A program made the translations under genes and the position numbers. The notes under the pieces are model-generated. The model was given only the letters and a program-made list of their open reading frames with translations. It did not search any database and was not told the origin of the DNA. From contig NZ_LMDP01000004.1 of the NCBI RefSeq assembly GCF_001425835.1, positions 124,001 to 188,000 on the forward strand: 64,000 bases of DNA, written 5' to 3'. Below are positions 15,771 through 26,111 of this stretch, one piece after another (the stretch's first letter is position 1; every line of letters begins with the position of its first letter). The DNA is from Afipia sp. Root123D2 (GTDB taxonomy: Bacteria > Pseudomonadota > Alphaproteobacteria > Rhizobiales > Xanthobacteraceae).

Positions 15771-18157
15771 GCGCCGATACCCACAAGCCCGGCCTGTCGG
15801 TGCTCGACCGGCCGAATTCCTATATCGGCAAGACCGTGCCGCGGCCCAATCTCGACCGGCTGCTGCAAGGGCGCGGCCAGTATGTCAGCGACATCGTGCT
15901 GCCGCGCATGTCGCATGTCGTCTATCTGCGCTCGCCTTACGCTCACGCGAAAATCGTCAGCATCGACGCGACCGACGCGAAAAAGATGCCCGGCGTGGTC
16001 GCCGTGGTGACCGGCGCGGAACTGGCGAAGGTCATCACGCCGTGGGTCGGCGTGCTGTCTCACATGAAGGGGCTGAAGTCGGCGCCGCAACACGCCATTG
16101 CCGTCGATCGCGCCTGCTGGCAGGGCGAAGCGGTCGCCGCCATCGTCGCCTCGACCCGCGCGCAGGCCGAAGACGCCGCCGAGCGCGTGATCGTCGATTA
16201 CGAAGAGCTTCCGGCGGTGGTCAATCCACGGACCGCGCTTGATCCTTCGACGCCGGTCATCCATCCCGATCTCGGCGACAATCTCGCCTTCACCCGCACG
16301 CTCGATGCCGGCGCCGTCGACAAGGCGTTCGCGGAGTCCGACAAAGTCATCGATGTCGAATTCCTGTTCGGCCGCCATACCGGCGTGACGCTGGAGTCGC
16401 GTTCGATCGTGGCCGACTGGAGCGTCGGCGAAGCGCGGATGACGGTGTACCTCGGCACCCAGGCGCCGCACATGGTGCAGAACATCGTCGCCAAGCATCT
16501 CGCGCTGGACGAAGCGCAGGTGCGCGTGCTGTGCAAGGACGTCGGCGGATCGTTCGGCATCAAGGTCCACATCTACGCCGACGAGATGGCGACCTGTGCG
16601 CTGTCGAAATTGCTGCGGCGCCCGATCAAGTTCGTGGCCGACCGGATCGAGAGCTTCAACACCGACATTCACGCCCGCGACCACATCTGCCGCGGCAAGA
16701 TCGGCGTCAACAACGACGGCAAGATCAACGCCTTCGAGATCGACGATCTCACCGGCGTCGGGCCGTATTCGATGTATCCGCGCACCAGCGCGATCGAGGC
16801 CAACCAGATCGTCAACCTCGTCGGCGGCCAGTACACCACGCCGAATTATCGCGCCCGCGCCCATGTCGTGTTCCAGAACAAGAACGTCATGTGCCAGTAC
16901 CGTGGCGTCGGCCATCCGGTCGCCTGTTCGGTGACCGAGGGGCTGGTCGACATGGCGGCGCAGGCGATCGGCATGGACGTGCTGGAAATCCGCCGCCGCA
17001 ATCTCATTCCCGACGACGCCTATCCGTGCGATTCACCGGCGGGCCTGAAGTTCGAAGCACTGTCCCATCACGTAGCACTGAACAAGCTCGCGGCGATGAT
17101 GAATTACGACGGGCTGCGCGCCGAGCAGGCCGAACTGCGCAAGAAGGGCATCTATCGCGGCATCGGGATCGCGACCTTCATCGAAATCACCAATCCGAGC
17201 GCGGCGTTCTACGGCGTCGGCGGCGCGCGCATCTCGTCGCAGGACGGCGTGACGGTGAAACTCGAGGCGTCCGGCTCGGTGACTTGCCAGACCAGCCTTA
17301 CCGAACAGGGGCAGGGCTCGGAATCGCTGACCGCGCAGATCGTCGGCAGCGTGCTGGGCGTATCGATGAACCGGGTGCGCGTCACCCTCGGCGATACCGA
17401 CAACACGCCTTATGGCGGCGGCACTTGGGCCTCGCGCGGCACCGGCATCGCCGGTGAAGCCGCGTTGCAGGCGGCGAAGGCGCTGCGCAGCAATATTCTC
17501 GATGTCGCCGCTCACATTCTTCAGGGCAAGCCCGAGGATTTCGACATTGTCGATGGCGTGGTCGTCGGCGCACAAGACGGCCAGCAGCGCATCGATCTGC
17601 CGGAACTGGCGCGGATCGTTTATTTCCGGCCAGACACGATGGCACCGGGACTTCAGCCCGAACTGATGGCGACCCGTCATTATGTGCCGCGCCAGTATCC
17701 ATTCGCATTCACCAACGGCATTCAGGCGTCGTGGATCGAGGTCGATACCAACACCGGCCTGATCAAGCTGCTGAAGCACTGGATGGTCGAGGACTGCGGC
17801 ACCATCATCAATCCGCAACTGGTCGACGAACAGATTCGCGGCGGGATCGTGCAGGGTCTCGGCGCCGGGCTGTTCGAGCATTGCATCTATGATGAGCGCG
17901 GCCAGCTCACCAACGCCAACATGGCGGACTATCTGGTTCCAATGTCGGTCGAGATGCCGGACATCGAGGTCGGGCACGTGGTATCGCCGACGCTGGAATC
18001 CGAACTCGGCGCCAAGGGCGCGGGCGAGGCCGGCACCGCCGGAGCGGCGGCTGCGGTGTCGAACGCGGTGAACGACGCTTTGTCACCGTTCGGCGTGACC
18101 ATTACGGAAATTCCGCTGACGCCGAAGCTGATTCTGACGGCCCTTGGCCGTATCTGA
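15767..18157 (+). CDS. Molybdenum hydroxylase, molybdopterin large subunit (CoxL/XDH family)
   Basis: Catalytic subunit of 796 aa that inserts a water-derived hydroxyl into its substrate, often next to a ring nitrogen or at an aldehyde carbon. The GTG start at 15767 overlaps the previous stop; a longer frame upstream is a shadow of the small subunit. It opens with RLLQGRGQYVSDIVLPRMSH. The cofactor loop reads CQYRGVGHP and lacks the CO-dehydrogenase motif AYRCSFR, so it is not a CO dehydrogenase. The catalytic Glu is in GAKGAGEAG near the C-terminus. The loop differs from that of the second large subunit at 29493, so the two enzymes should take different substrates. Confidence 0.93.
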   Translation: MSADTHKPGLSVLDRPNSYIGKTVPRPNLDRLLQGRGQYVSDIVLPRMSHVVYLRSPYAHAKIVSIDATDAKKMPGVVAVVTGAELAKVITPWVGVLSHMKGLKSAPQHAIAVDRACWQGEAVAAIVASTRAQAEDAAERVIVDYEELPAVVNPRTALDPSTPVIHPDLGDNLAFTRTLDAGAVDKAFAESDKVIDVEFLFGRHTGVTLESRSIVADWSVGEARMTVYLGTQAPHMVQNIVAKHLALDEAQVRVLCKDVGGSFGIKVHIYADEMATCALSKLLRRPIKFVADRIESFNTDIHARDHICRGKIGVNNDGKINAFEIDDLTGVGPYSMYPRTSAIEANQIVNLVGGQYTTPNYRARAHVVFQNKNVMCQYRGVGHPVACSVTEGLVDMAAQAIGMDVLEIRRRNLIPDDAYPCDSPAGLKFEALSHHVALNKLAAMMNYDGLRAEQAELRKKGIYRGIGIATFIEITNPSAAFYGVGGARISSQDGVTVKLEASGSVTCQTSLTEQGQGSESLTAQIVGSVLGVSMNRVRVTLGDTDNTPYGGGTWASRGTGIAGEAALQAAKALRSNILDVAAHILQGKPEDFDIVDGVVVGAQDGQQRIDLPELARIVYFRPDTMAPGLQPELMATRHYVPRQYPFAFTNGIQASWIEVDTNTGLIKLLKHWMVEDCGTIINPQLVDEQIRGGIVQGLGAGLFEHCIYDERGQLTNANMADYLVPMSVEMPDIEVGHVVSPTLESELGAKGAGEAGTAGAAAAVSNAVNDALSPFGVTITEIPLTPKLILTALGRI

Positions 18158-18206
18158 GTTTGAAAATACCCATACCAACGACAATGAAAACCTGACGGAG
18201 GAATAC

Positions 18207-19460
18207 ATGACGAAAAAAATCATCGGCTCCCATTCGATTTCCCGCCGCCGCCTGCTGACGACGGCCAGCGTTGGCGCTGCACTGGCGGTCTCGCCTTTCC
18301 GCATCAACATCGTTCGCGCCGACGAAGGCACCATCAAGGTCGGCTTCCCGGTTCCGCTGACCGGCCCCTACGGCACCGAGGCGCAGGATCAGGTCCGCGC
18401 CGCGCAGGTCGCGATCGCCGAGTTCAACGAGGGCGGCGGCCTCAACGGCCGCAAGGCCGAGCTGCTGGTGCGCGACGACAAGCTCAATCCCGGTGAAGCA
18501 GCCACCCGCGCGCTCGAACTGATCGAGAAGGACAAGGTGAGCTTCATCGTCGGCAGTCTGTCGGCGTCGGTGCAGCTTGCGGTGAACAACGTCTGCAAGG
18601 AACGCAAGATCATCTACAATTCGATCAGCCAGTCCGACGAGATCAACGAAGCGAAGGACTTCAGCAAGTACACTTTCCACGAGGCGCTGGCCCCGCACCT
18701 CACCGCCGGCGCGGTCGGCCGCTATGCCTTCCCGAAGTTCGGCAAGAAGGTTGTCTTCCTCACCGCCGACTACGCTTACGGCCACGAAATGGTGCGCGGC
18801 TTCCAGGCCGCCGGCAAGCAGTTCGGCGTCGAGACTCTGGCCGACATCCGCCATCCGCTCGGCACCACCGACTTCTCGGCGCTGCTGCCGCGCATCCAGG
18901 CGCTGAAGCCCGACATCCTCTGCATCAACAATTTTGGCCGCGACCAGCAGATATCGCTGAAGCAGGCGACCGATTTCGGCATGAAGAAGCAGATGAAGAT
19001 CATCGCGCCGATCCTGCTGTTCACCGGCCGTCTCGCGGCGGGCGCGCAGGCGTTCGATGGCGTCATCGGCGGCACGTCCTATTACTGGGGCATCGAGGAC
19101 AAGGTTCCGTCGGCCAAGGCCTTCAACGACCGCTTCCGCAAGATGCATGACGGCAAGCTGCCGTCGGATTACGGCGCGCTCGGCTATGCCGGCATCATGA
19201 CGCTGCTGATGGGCGCGAAGGCGGCCGGCACGCTCGACACCGACAAGGTGATCGCGGCTGTCGAGGCGCTGAAATACGACTACTACAAGGGCCCCGAATA
19301 CTACCGCAAGTGCGACCACCAGGCGGTGCAGTCGGTGCTCATCATCGAATCGAAGTCGAAGCCGGAGAAGGGGCCTGCCGACGTGTTCAACGTCCTCGCC
19401 ACCGACGAGCCGAGCGAAAAGAACCTGCGGACCTGCGAAGAGCTCGGCCACAAGAGCTGA
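18207..19460 (+). CDS. livK: Branched-chain-amino-acid-type ABC transporter, substrate-binding protein
   Basis: Periplasmic receptor of 417 aa for the Liv-type importer encoded downstream. It has a Tat-like signal, SRRRLLTTASVGAALAVS (residues 11-28), and the receptor fold begins IKVGFPVPLTGPYGTEAQ. It starts at 18207 after GGAGGAAT. Liv-family receptors in such gene clusters often bind aromatic or other carboxylates, amides or urea rather than leucine. Being in one operon with a Mo hydroxylase suggests it collects the pathway substrate. The gene is followed by a strong hairpin (19479). Confidence 0.9.
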   Translation: MTKKIIGSHSISRRRLLTTASVGAALAVSPFRINIVRADEGTIKVGFPVPLTGPYGTEAQDQVRAAQVAIAEFNEGGGLNGRKAELLVRDDKLNPGEAATRALELIEKDKVSFIVGSLSASVQLAVNNVCKERKIIYNSISQSDEINEAKDFSKYTFHEALAPHLTAGAVGRYAFPKFGKKVVFLTADYAYGHEMVRGFQAAGKQFGVETLADIRHPLGTTDFSALLPRIQALKPDILCINNFGRDQQISLKQATDFGMKKQMKIIAPILLFTGRLAAGAQAFDGVIGGTSYYWGIEDKVPSAKAFNDRFRKMHDGKLPSDYGALGYAGIMTLLMGAKAAGTLDTDKVIAAVEALKYDYYKGPEYYRKCDHQAVQSVLIIESKSKPEKGPADVFNVLATDEPSEKNLRTCEELGHKS

Positions 19461-19478
19461 TCGCAGTTTTCAAAACTA

Positions 19479-19505
19479 CGGTACGCGCCATGATGGCGCG
19501 TACCG
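19479..19505 (+). promoter_or_regulatory. Intercistronic hairpin between receptor and permease genes
   Basis: Perfect 12-bp stem CGGTACGCGCCA/TGGCGCGTACCG with a 3-nt loop, followed by CTTTT and then the livH ribosome site GGAG (19511). Such hairpins stop part of the transcription or protect the upstream mRNA from 3' decay. Either would give more periplasmic receptor than membrane subunits. The U-run is short, so partial termination is more likely than full termination. Confidence 0.7.
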
Positions 19506-19520
19506 CTTTTGGAGTTTTCC

Positions 19521-20405
19521 ATGGCTGGCATGACATTCGACCTCCTTGCCTTGCAACTGTTCACCGGCCTCGCGCTGGGTTCGATCTACGTGCTGTTCGC
19601 GATCGGCCTGTCGCTGATCTTCGGCATGCTGACGGTGGTGAACTTCGCGCACGGCGCGTTCTTCATGGTCGGCGCCTATGTCGGGCTGTTCGTGCTGATG
19701 CTCGGCGGAAATTTCTGGCTGGCGCTGGTGATAACGCCGCTGACGGTGGGCATCATCGGCCTGATCGTCGAACGCTTCCTGGTGCGGCCGTTGTACGGGC
19801 GCGGCATCGATTATCCGCTGCTGCTGACCTTCGGCCTGAGTTACATCATGGTCGAACTGGTGCGCATCGCCTTCGGCAAGACCGGCTATCCGTTCGACAC
19901 GCCTGAGCTGCTGCAGGGCGCGGTCAATATCGGCATCGGCTATTTCCCGCTGTATCGCCTGTTCGTGCTCGGTGCCGCCGCGGCGGTGCTGATCGCGCTG
20001 TGGCTGTTCCTTGAGCGCACCAGCTTCGGCCTTATCATCCGGGCCGGCGCGCGCGATCCGCAGATCGTCCGCGTGCTCGGCGTGGACGTTTCTCGGGTGT
20101 GGCTGGTCGTATTCGGCATCGGCACCGGCATCGCCGGTCTGGCCGGCGTGCTGGCGGCGCCGTTGCAGGGCGTGATCCCGGAAATGGGCTCGACCATTCT
20201 GGCCGAGGCCTTCGTCGTCACCGTCGTCGGCGGCATGGGTTCGATCGGCGGCGCGGTGATCGCGGGCCTTCTGGTCGGCGTCGTCGTCAGCATGACCTCG
20301 CTGTTCGCGCCGGAAATGGCCAAGGTTTCGATTTTCGCACTGATGGCGATCGTGCTGCTGGTGCGTCCGCAGGGCTTCTTCGGCCGCGCCGGTTTGATGA
20401 GCTGA
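19521..20405 (+). CDS. livH: Liv-type ABC transporter permease LivH
   Basis: Inner-membrane permease of 294 aa with about eight hydrophobic segments. Family stretches are GLALGSIYVLFAIGLSLIFG, TVVNFAHGAFFMVGAY and the cytoplasmic EAA-like loop LIIRAGARDPQIVRVLGVD. I choose ATG 19521 because GGAG lies 6 nt before it; an in-frame TTG at 19509 sits upstream of that site. It forms the channel with LivM. Confidence 0.95.
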   Translation: MAGMTFDLLALQLFTGLALGSIYVLFAIGLSLIFGMLTVVNFAHGAFFMVGAYVGLFVLMLGGNFWLALVITPLTVGIIGLIVERFLVRPLYGRGIDYPLLLTFGLSYIMVELVRIAFGKTGYPFDTPELLQGAVNIGIGYFPLYRLFVLGAAAAVLIALWLFLERTSFGLIIRAGARDPQIVRVLGVDVSRVWLVVFGIGTGIAGLAGVLAAPLQGVIPEMGSTILAEAFVVTVVGGMGSIGGAVIAGLLVGVVVSMTSLFAPEMAKVSIFALMAIVLLVRPQGFFGRAGLMS

Positions 20406-20406
20406 G

Positions 20407-21399
20407 ATGACCATGAACGACCTGTCGCAAACCATGGCCGATACCTCGGTGCCGTCGAAGGGCTGGTTCGAATTCGCCAAGCGCCACCGCGCGCTGCTGG
20501 CGAGCCTGTTCGTGCTGGTGTTCCCGCTGATCATGCCGTTCAAGGCGCTGGCCGCCAGCATCCTGATCTACGGGCTCTATGCGCTCGGCTTCAACCTGCT
20601 GTTCGGCTTCCTCGGCCTGCTGTCGTTCGGCCATGCCGCGCTGTTCGGCACCGGCGCCTATCTGTGCGGCATCGCCATCGTGCATTTCCATCTGCCGTGG
20701 TACGCGGCGATCGCGGTCGGCACCGTGAGCGGCGCGGTGATGGCGGCGGCGATCGGCGCGCTCGCGATCCGGACCCGCGGCATCTACTTCGCGATGGTGA
20801 CGATGGCGCTGGCGCAATGCGTCTACTACCTGTTCTATCAGGCGGTGGACTGGACCGGCGGAGAGAACGGCCTGCGCGGCATCAACGTGCACAACATCAA
20901 TATCTTCGGCATGGAGTTCGACTTCCTCAATCCGCTGACGCGCTATTACGTCATCGCCGCCTTCGTGATTTTGGCGCTGTTCGCGCTGTCGCGAATTCTG
21001 GCGTCGCCGTTCGGCGCGGTGATCGAGGCGGTGCGCGAGAACGAGGCGAGGGCGCGCGCGTCGGGCTATAACGTCACGCTGACGCGCCTCATCACCTTCA
21101 TCCTGTCGGGCGCGTTCTGCGGCCTCGCCGGCGCGCTGGCGGCGCTGCAACTGTCGATCGTGCCGATCGAGATGCTGTATTACGAAACGTCGGGCATGGC
21201 GGTGATGATGTCGCTGCTCGGCGGCATGGGAACCTTCTTCGGTCCATTCGTCGGCGCCGCCGTTTTCCTCCTGCTGGAAAACCTGGTGTCGCTGTGGACC
21301 ATCCATTGGCAGTTGATCGTCGGAGCGGTGTTCGTGGTCTGCGTGTTGTTCTTCCCCGCCGGAATCTGGGGCACGATCCTGAAGAGGATCAAGCCATGA
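20407..21399 (+). CDS. livM: Liv-type ABC transporter permease LivM
   Basis: Second inner-membrane permease, 330 aa. It has a short cytoplasmic N-terminus, then hydrophobic segments including ILIYGLYALGFNLLFGFLGL and LLSFGHAALFGTGAYLCG, and the coupling loop AVIEAVRENEARARASGYNV. It starts one base after the livH stop and ends in an ATGA overlap with livG, so the four membrane and ATPase genes are translationally coupled. Confidence 0.95.
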   Translation: MTMNDLSQTMADTSVPSKGWFEFAKRHRALLASLFVLVFPLIMPFKALAASILIYGLYALGFNLLFGFLGLLSFGHAALFGTGAYLCGIAIVHFHLPWYAAIAVGTVSGAVMAAAIGALAIRTRGIYFAMVTMALAQCVYYLFYQAVDWTGGENGLRGINVHNINIFGMEFDFLNPLTRYYVIAAFVILALFALSRILASPFGAVIEAVRENEARARASGYNVTLTRLITFILSGAFCGLAGALAALQLSIVPIEMLYYETSGMAVMMSLLGGMGTFFGPFVGAAVFLLLENLVSLWTIHWQLIVGAVFVVCVLFFPAGIWGTILKRIKP

Positions 21400-22160
21400 G
21401 CACGCTCGATAACTCGCAGGTGATCCTGCGCACCCACGGCGTCAGCAAGATGTTCGGCAAGTTCCGGGCGCTGAGCAACATTTCGGCGGCGTTCCCGCGC
21501 GGCGCCATCACCTCGATCATCGGGCCGAACGGCGCCGGCAAGAGCACCTATTTCAACCTGCTGTCGGGCGCGTTTCCGCCGTCGGAGGGCAAGGTGGAAT
21601 TCGAGGGACGCGACGTCACCAATGTCGCCCAGCACGAATTCGCCCATATGGGCATCGCCAAGTCGTTCCAGATCACCAACGTGTTCCCGCAATTGACGAC
21701 GCGCGAGAACGTCCGCGTCGCATTGCAGGCGCTGGTGTCGCGTTACGACATCTGGCGGCCGCGCGCCAGGTTGCCCGGTCTCGCCGAGAAGGCCGACGCG
21801 CTGCTGTCGCAGGTCGGTCTGTGGCATTGCCGCGACCGCGTCGCCAAGACGCTGGCGCACGGCGAACAGCGCGCGCTCGAAATCGGCATGGCGCTGGCGA
21901 GCAATCCGCGCCTGCTGCTGCTTGACGAGCCGACCGCCGGCATGAGCCCGGAAGAAACCCGGGTGATGATGGATCTGATCGTCAAGCTCGCCAAGGAGCG
22001 CACGGTCATTCTGGTCGAACACAAGATGAAACTGGTGATGGGCATCAGCGACCGCGTGCTGGTTCTGCATCACGGCGAGTTGCTGGCGGACGGCACGCCC
22101 ACCGAGGTGCGGCAGGACCAGCAGGTCAAGCGCGTCTATCTCGGCCAGCGGGAGCACTGA
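21396..22160 (+). CDS. livG: Liv-type ABC transporter ATPase LivG
   Basis: ATP-binding subunit of 254 aa. The Walker A motif is GPNGAGKST, the signature region is LAHGEQRALEIGMALA (a variant of LSGGQ, normal for LivG), Walker B is LLLLDEPTAGM and the switch His lies in VILVEHKMKLV. I place the start at ATG 21396, overlapping the livM stop; the frame extends further upstream only as a shadow of livM. Confidence 0.95.
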   Translation: MSTLDNSQVILRTHGVSKMFGKFRALSNISAAFPRGAITSIIGPNGAGKSTYFNLLSGAFPPSEGKVEFEGRDVTNVAQHEFAHMGIAKSFQITNVFPQLTTRENVRVALQALVSRYDIWRPRARLPGLAEKADALLSQVGLWHCRDRVAKTLAHGEQRALEIGMALASNPRLLLLDEPTAGMSPEETRVMMDLIVKLAKERTVILVEHKMKLVMGISDRVLVLHHGELLADGTPTEVRQDQQVKRVYLGQREH

Positions 22161-22163
22161 CGG

Positions 22164-22868
<705 letters not shown>

Positions 22869-22909
22869 TCTGATGCGGGCTGGGGGCTTCGCACCGATGT
22901 GCCGATGAA

Positions 22910-22925
22910 ATTATCAGTCGATAAA
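22910..22925. promoter_or_regulatory. Operator site 4 (ATTATCA-GT-CGATAAA)
   Basis: Fourth copy of the island operator: right arm CGATAAA intact, five of seven palindromic positions kept in the left arm. It lies 18 bp before the ATG of the cyclase gene, so it overlaps or closely follows the expected promoter. It marks the cyclase-HisD-SDR genes as a separate transcription unit within the same regulon. Confidence 0.6.
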
Positions 22926-22943
22926 TAAACAAGGATACCGACC

Positions 22944-23894
22944 ATGAAAGTCAACAGAGCCGCGATCGACGAAGCCTCCAAGAAGCTCTCCAACTGGGGC
23001 CGCTGGGGCAAGGACGACCAGATCGGCACGCTGAACAACGTGTCGCCCGAAGACGTCGTCAATGCCGGCAAGCTGATCAAGAAGGGCAAGGTGTTCTCGC
23101 TCGGCCTGTCGCTCAAGGAGCCGATCCAGTCCGGCCTGTTCGGCGGCCGGTGGAATCCGATCCACACCATGCTCGCCACCGGCACCGACGCCGCTGCCGG
23201 CAATCAGGATACGCCGTCGCCGTACCTGCGTTACGCCGACGACGCCATCAACATGCCGTGTCAGGCGTCGACCCAGTGGGACGCGCTCTGCCACATCTTC
23301 TATGGCGACAAGATGTATAACGGCTATGACGCGACGCTGGTCGACGCGCGCGGCGCGAAGAAGCTCGGCATCGAGCATGTCCGCGCCAAGATGGCGGGCC
23401 GCGGCGTGCTGCTCGACATCGCGCGCTTCAAGGGCGTCGAGTCGCTCGATGACGGCTATGCAATCACCAACGCCGATCTCGATGCCTGCGCCAAGCAGCA
23501 GGGCGTCGAAATCCGCAAGGGCGATTTCGTCATCATCCGCACCGGCCATCAGGAACGCTGCCTGAAGAAGAAGGACTGGGCCGGTTACGGTGGCGGCGAC
23601 GCGCCGGGCGTGGCGTTCGAGACCTGCTACTGGATCCGCGAGAAGGACATTGCCGCGATCTGCACCGACACCTGGGGCTGCGAAGTTCGGCCGAACGAAA
23701 CCAACGAGGCCAACCAGCCGTGGCATTGGGTGGTGATCCCGGCGATCGGCATTTCGATGGGCGAGATTTTCTACCTCAAGGAGCTTGCGGAAGACTGCGC
23801 GCAGGACAAGGTGTATGAATTCTTCTTCACCGCGCCGCCGCTGCATCTGCCCGGCGCGGCCGGATCGCCGATCAATCCTCAGGCGATCAAGTAA
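22944..23894 (+). CDS. Cyclase-family metal-dependent hydrolase (kynurenine formamidase fold)
   Basis: Protein of 316 aa from the family that includes kynurenine formamidase and isatin hydrolase, which split C-N bonds of formamides and cyclic amides. The metal-site motif is TQWDALCH (about residues 110-117), the form used in this subgroup in place of HxGTHx[14 protein letters not shown] and [17 protein letters not shown] follow as in the family. AAGGA lies just before the start. With the PuuE-like enzyme at 11054 the island has two hydrolases that could act on opened or cyclic amides. Confidence 0.85.
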   Translation: MKVNRAAIDEASKKLSNWGRWGKDDQIGTLNNVSPEDVVNAGKLIKKGKVFSLGLSLKEPIQSGLFGGRWNPIHTMLATGTDAAAGNQDTPSPYLRYADDAINMPCQASTQWDALCHIFYGDKMYNGYDATLVDARGAKKLGIEHVRAKMAGRGVLLDIARFKGVESLDDGYAITNADLDACAKQQGVEIRKGDFVIIRTGHQERCLKKKDWAGYGGGDAPGVAFETCYWIREKDIAAICTDTWGCEVRPNETNEANQPWHWVVIPAIGISMGEIFYLKELAEDCAQDKVYEFFFTAPPLHLPGAAGSPINPQAIK

Positions 23895-23908
23895 AGCGGA
23901 GTTCGATC

Positions 23909-25216
23909 ATGGCTAGACATCTCAAGCGTGGCCGCGATGCCGCCCAGCGCGCCGAGGACGATTCCAAGGTCCGCGCGTCGGTCGAGAGCATCCTCGCCGA
24001 TATCGAAAAGCGCGGCGACGCCGCCGTGCGCGAACTGTCGCTGAAGTTCGACAACTGGGACCGCAAGGACTATCGGCTCACCGACGCCGAGATCAAGGCA
24101 TGTCTCGCGCAACTGTCGCAGCGCAATCTCGACGACATCAAGTTCGCGCAGGCGCAGGTGCGCAACTTCGCCCAGAAGCAGCGCGAGTCGATGAAGGACA
24201 TCGAGGTCGAGACGCTGCCGGGCGTGGTGCTCGGCCACAAGAACCTGCCGGTCAATTCGGTCGGCAGCTATGTGCCGGGCGGCAAGTATCCGATGCTTGC
24301 CTCCGCGCATATGTCGGTGATCACCGCGAAGGTGGCGGGCGTGCAGCGCATCGTCACCTGCGCGCCGCCGTTCCAGGGCAAGCCGGCGCCGGCGATCGTC
24401 GCCGCGCAGCATCTGGCGGGCGCCGACGAAATCTATTGTCTCGGCGGGATTCAGGCGGTCGGCGCGATGGCGCTCGGAACCGAAACGATGGCGCCAGTCG
24501 ACATGCTGGTCGGCCCCGGCAATGCGTTCGTCGCCGAAGCCAAGCGGCAACTGTTCGGCCGCGTCGGCATCGACCTGTTCGCCGGGCCGACCGAGACGCT
24601 GGTGATCGCGGACGACAGTGTCGATGGCGAGATGTGCGCGACTGACCTCCTGGGTCAGGCCGAGCACGGGCCGAACTCCCCGGCGATCCTGCTGACCAAT
24701 TCGGAAAAGCTCGCCCGCGAAACCATGGCCGAGATCGAGCGTCTTCTCAAGATTCTGCCGACGGGCGCGATTGCCGCCAAGGCCTGGGAAGATTACGGCG
24801 AAGTGATCGTGTGCGACTCCGAGGAGGAGATGGTCAAGGAAGCCGACTTCATCGCTTCCGAGCATGTGCAGGTGATGACCCGCGATCCGGATTATTTCCT
24901 GAAGAACATGACCAACTATGGCGCGTTGTTCCTCGGTCCGCGCACCAACGTCGCTTACGGCGACAAGGTGATCGGTACCAACCACACGCTGCCGACCAAG
25001 AAAGCGGCGCGCTACACCGGCGGGTTGTGGGTCGGCAAGTTCCTCAAGACCGTGACCTATCAGCGCGTGCTGACCGACGAAGCATCCGCGATGATCGGCG
25101 AGTACTGCTCGCGGCTGTGCATGCTCGAAGGGTTCTCGGGTCATGCCGAACAGGCCAACGTCCGCGTCCGCCGCTACGGCGGCCGCAACGTGCCTTACGC
25201 GAGCGCCGCCGAATGA
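23909..25216 (+). CDS. Histidinol-dehydrogenase-like NAD-dependent dehydrogenase (HpsN-type paralogue)
   Basis: Protein of 435 aa with the full HisD fold. Zinc-ligand motifs are present: LLGQAEHGP (Gln and His), the Asp of [14 protein letters not shown], and the His of GFSGHAEQ. The catalytic Glu-His pair is kept in ASEHVQVMT. HisD oxidises L-histidinol, but this gene has no histidine-biosynthesis neighbours and lies in a catabolic operon between a cyclase-type hydrolase and an SDR. HisD-like enzymes in such places oxidise other primary alcohols to acids; HpsN acts on a sulfopropanediol. The substrate here is most likely an alcohol intermediate. A second true hisD would be expected elsewhere. 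Confidence 0.85.
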   Translation: MARHLKRGRDAAQRAEDDSKVRASVESILADIEKRGDAAVRELSLKFDNWDRKDYRLTDAEIKACLAQLSQRNLDDIKFAQAQVRNFAQKQRESMKDIEVETLPGVVLGHKNLPVNSVGSYVPGGKYPMLASAHMSVITAKVAGVQRIVTCAPPFQGKPAPAIVAAQHLAGADEIYCLGGIQAVGAMALGTETMAPVDMLVGPGNAFVAEAKRQLFGRVGIDLFAGPTETLVIADDSVDGEMCATDLLGQAEHGPNSPAILLTNSEKLARETMAEIERLLKILPTGAIAAKAWEDYGEVIVCDSEEEMVKEADFIASEHVQVMTRDPDYFLKNMTNYGALFLGPRTNVAYGDKVIGTNHTLPTKKAARYTGGLWVGKFLKTVTYQRVLTDEASAMIGEYCSRLCMLEGFSGHAEQANVRVRRYGGRNVPYASAAE

Positions 25217-25986
25217 GCGGCGAGCCGCTTCCGACAACACCGTCGCTGCGGCTCGATGGCCGCCGCGCGCTGGTCACCGGCGCGGGGCGGGGCATTGGCC
25301 TTGCCGCCGCAGCGGCGCTGGCGGAAGCGGGCGCGCATGTCACGTTATGCGCGCGCACCGTGAACGAGATCGAGGAGGCGGCCGCTGCGATCCGCGCGCG
25401 CGGGCAGGCAGCGGATACGCTGGCGATCGACGTGACCGATGTCGAAGCGTTCGGTGCCGCGATTGCTGCGCGAGAGGCTTACGACGTTTTCCTGAACAAT
25501 GCCGGCACCAACCGGCCGAAATCCGTCACCGATGTTTCGGTGGAGGATTTCGACGCGGTGATGAATCTCAACGTCCGCGCGGCGTACTTTGCCGCGCAGG
25601 CGGTGGCGCGCCGCCTGATCGCGGCGGGGTTGCCGGGCTCGATCATCAACATGTCGTCGCAGATGGGCCATGTCGGCGGCCCCAACCGTTCGCTCTATTG
25701 CGCCTCGAAATGGGCGATGGAGGGTTTCTCCAAGGCGATGGCGCTCGATCTCGCGGGCCATGGCATCCGCGTCAACACGCTGTGCCCGACGTTTATCGAA
25801 ACGCCGATGACGCGGCCGTTTTTCGAGAATGCCGAATTCAAGGCGAGCGTGGTCGCCAAGATCAAGCTCGGCCGCATCGGCACGGTGGAAGACCTGATGG
25901 GCGGGATCGTGTTTCTCGCCAGCGATGCGTCGGCGCTGATGACCGGGTCGTCGCTGGTCATCGACGGTGGCTGGACCGCCGACTGA
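25213..25986 (+). CDS. Short-chain dehydrogenase/reductase (SDR)
   Basis: NAD(P)-dependent dehydrogenase of 257 aa, classical SDR length. The cofactor loop is [13 protein letters not shown], followed by NNAGTN; the catalytic Ser is in [12 protein letters not shown] and the Tyr/Lys pair in YCASK. It overlaps the HisD-like gene by ATGA and closes that operon, and a repeat element follows. It probably oxidises a secondary alcohol or reduces a ketone made in the same pathway. The substrate cannot be told from sequence. Confidence 0.92.
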   Translation: MSGEPLPTTPSLRLDGRRALVTGAGRGIGLAAAAALAEAGAHVTLCARTVNEIEEAAAAIRARGQAADTLAIDVTDVEAFGAAIAAREAYDVFLNNAGTNRPKSVTDVSVEDFDAVMNLNVRAAYFAAQAVARRLIAAGLPGSIINMSSQMGHVGGPNRSLYCASKWAMEGFSKAMALDLAGHGIRVNTLCPTFIETPMTRPFFENAEFKASVVAKIKLGRIGTVEDLMGGIVFLASDASALMTGSSLVIDGGWTAD

Positions 25987-26003
25987 TAGTCAGAATCTTT
26001 TTT

Positions 26004-26094
26004 CGTCATGGCCGGGCTTGTCCCGGCCATCCACGCCTTTTTCTGCTGCAACCTCCCTAAGACGTGGATGGGCGGAATAAATCCGGCCATGACG
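26004..26094. repeat. Palindromic intergenic repeat with 12-bp terminal inverted repeats
   Basis: A 91-bp element bounded by CGTCATGGCCGG (26004-26015) and CCGGCCATGACG (26083-26094). A hairpin GGCCGGG/CCCGGCC around CTTGT forms its left end, and ATCCACG (26029-26035) with its inverse CGTGGAT lies inside. It fills the 125 bp between the convergent SDR and MocR genes, where its hairpins may serve as a two-way stop signal. The same right end opens this window. Confidence 0.8.
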
Positions 26095-26111
26095 TGCTGA
26101 GGGTCAGTGCC

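Noticed and set aside
15767-18157. Carbon monoxide dehydrogenase (CoxL)
   Set aside because: The active-site AYRCSFR motif is missing, and the context is catabolic with an importer. The CoxLMS likeness is only at family level.
23909-25216. Histidine biosynthesis hisD
   Set aside because: No other his genes are near; the operon partners are a cyclase-type hydrolase and an SDR under the island operator.
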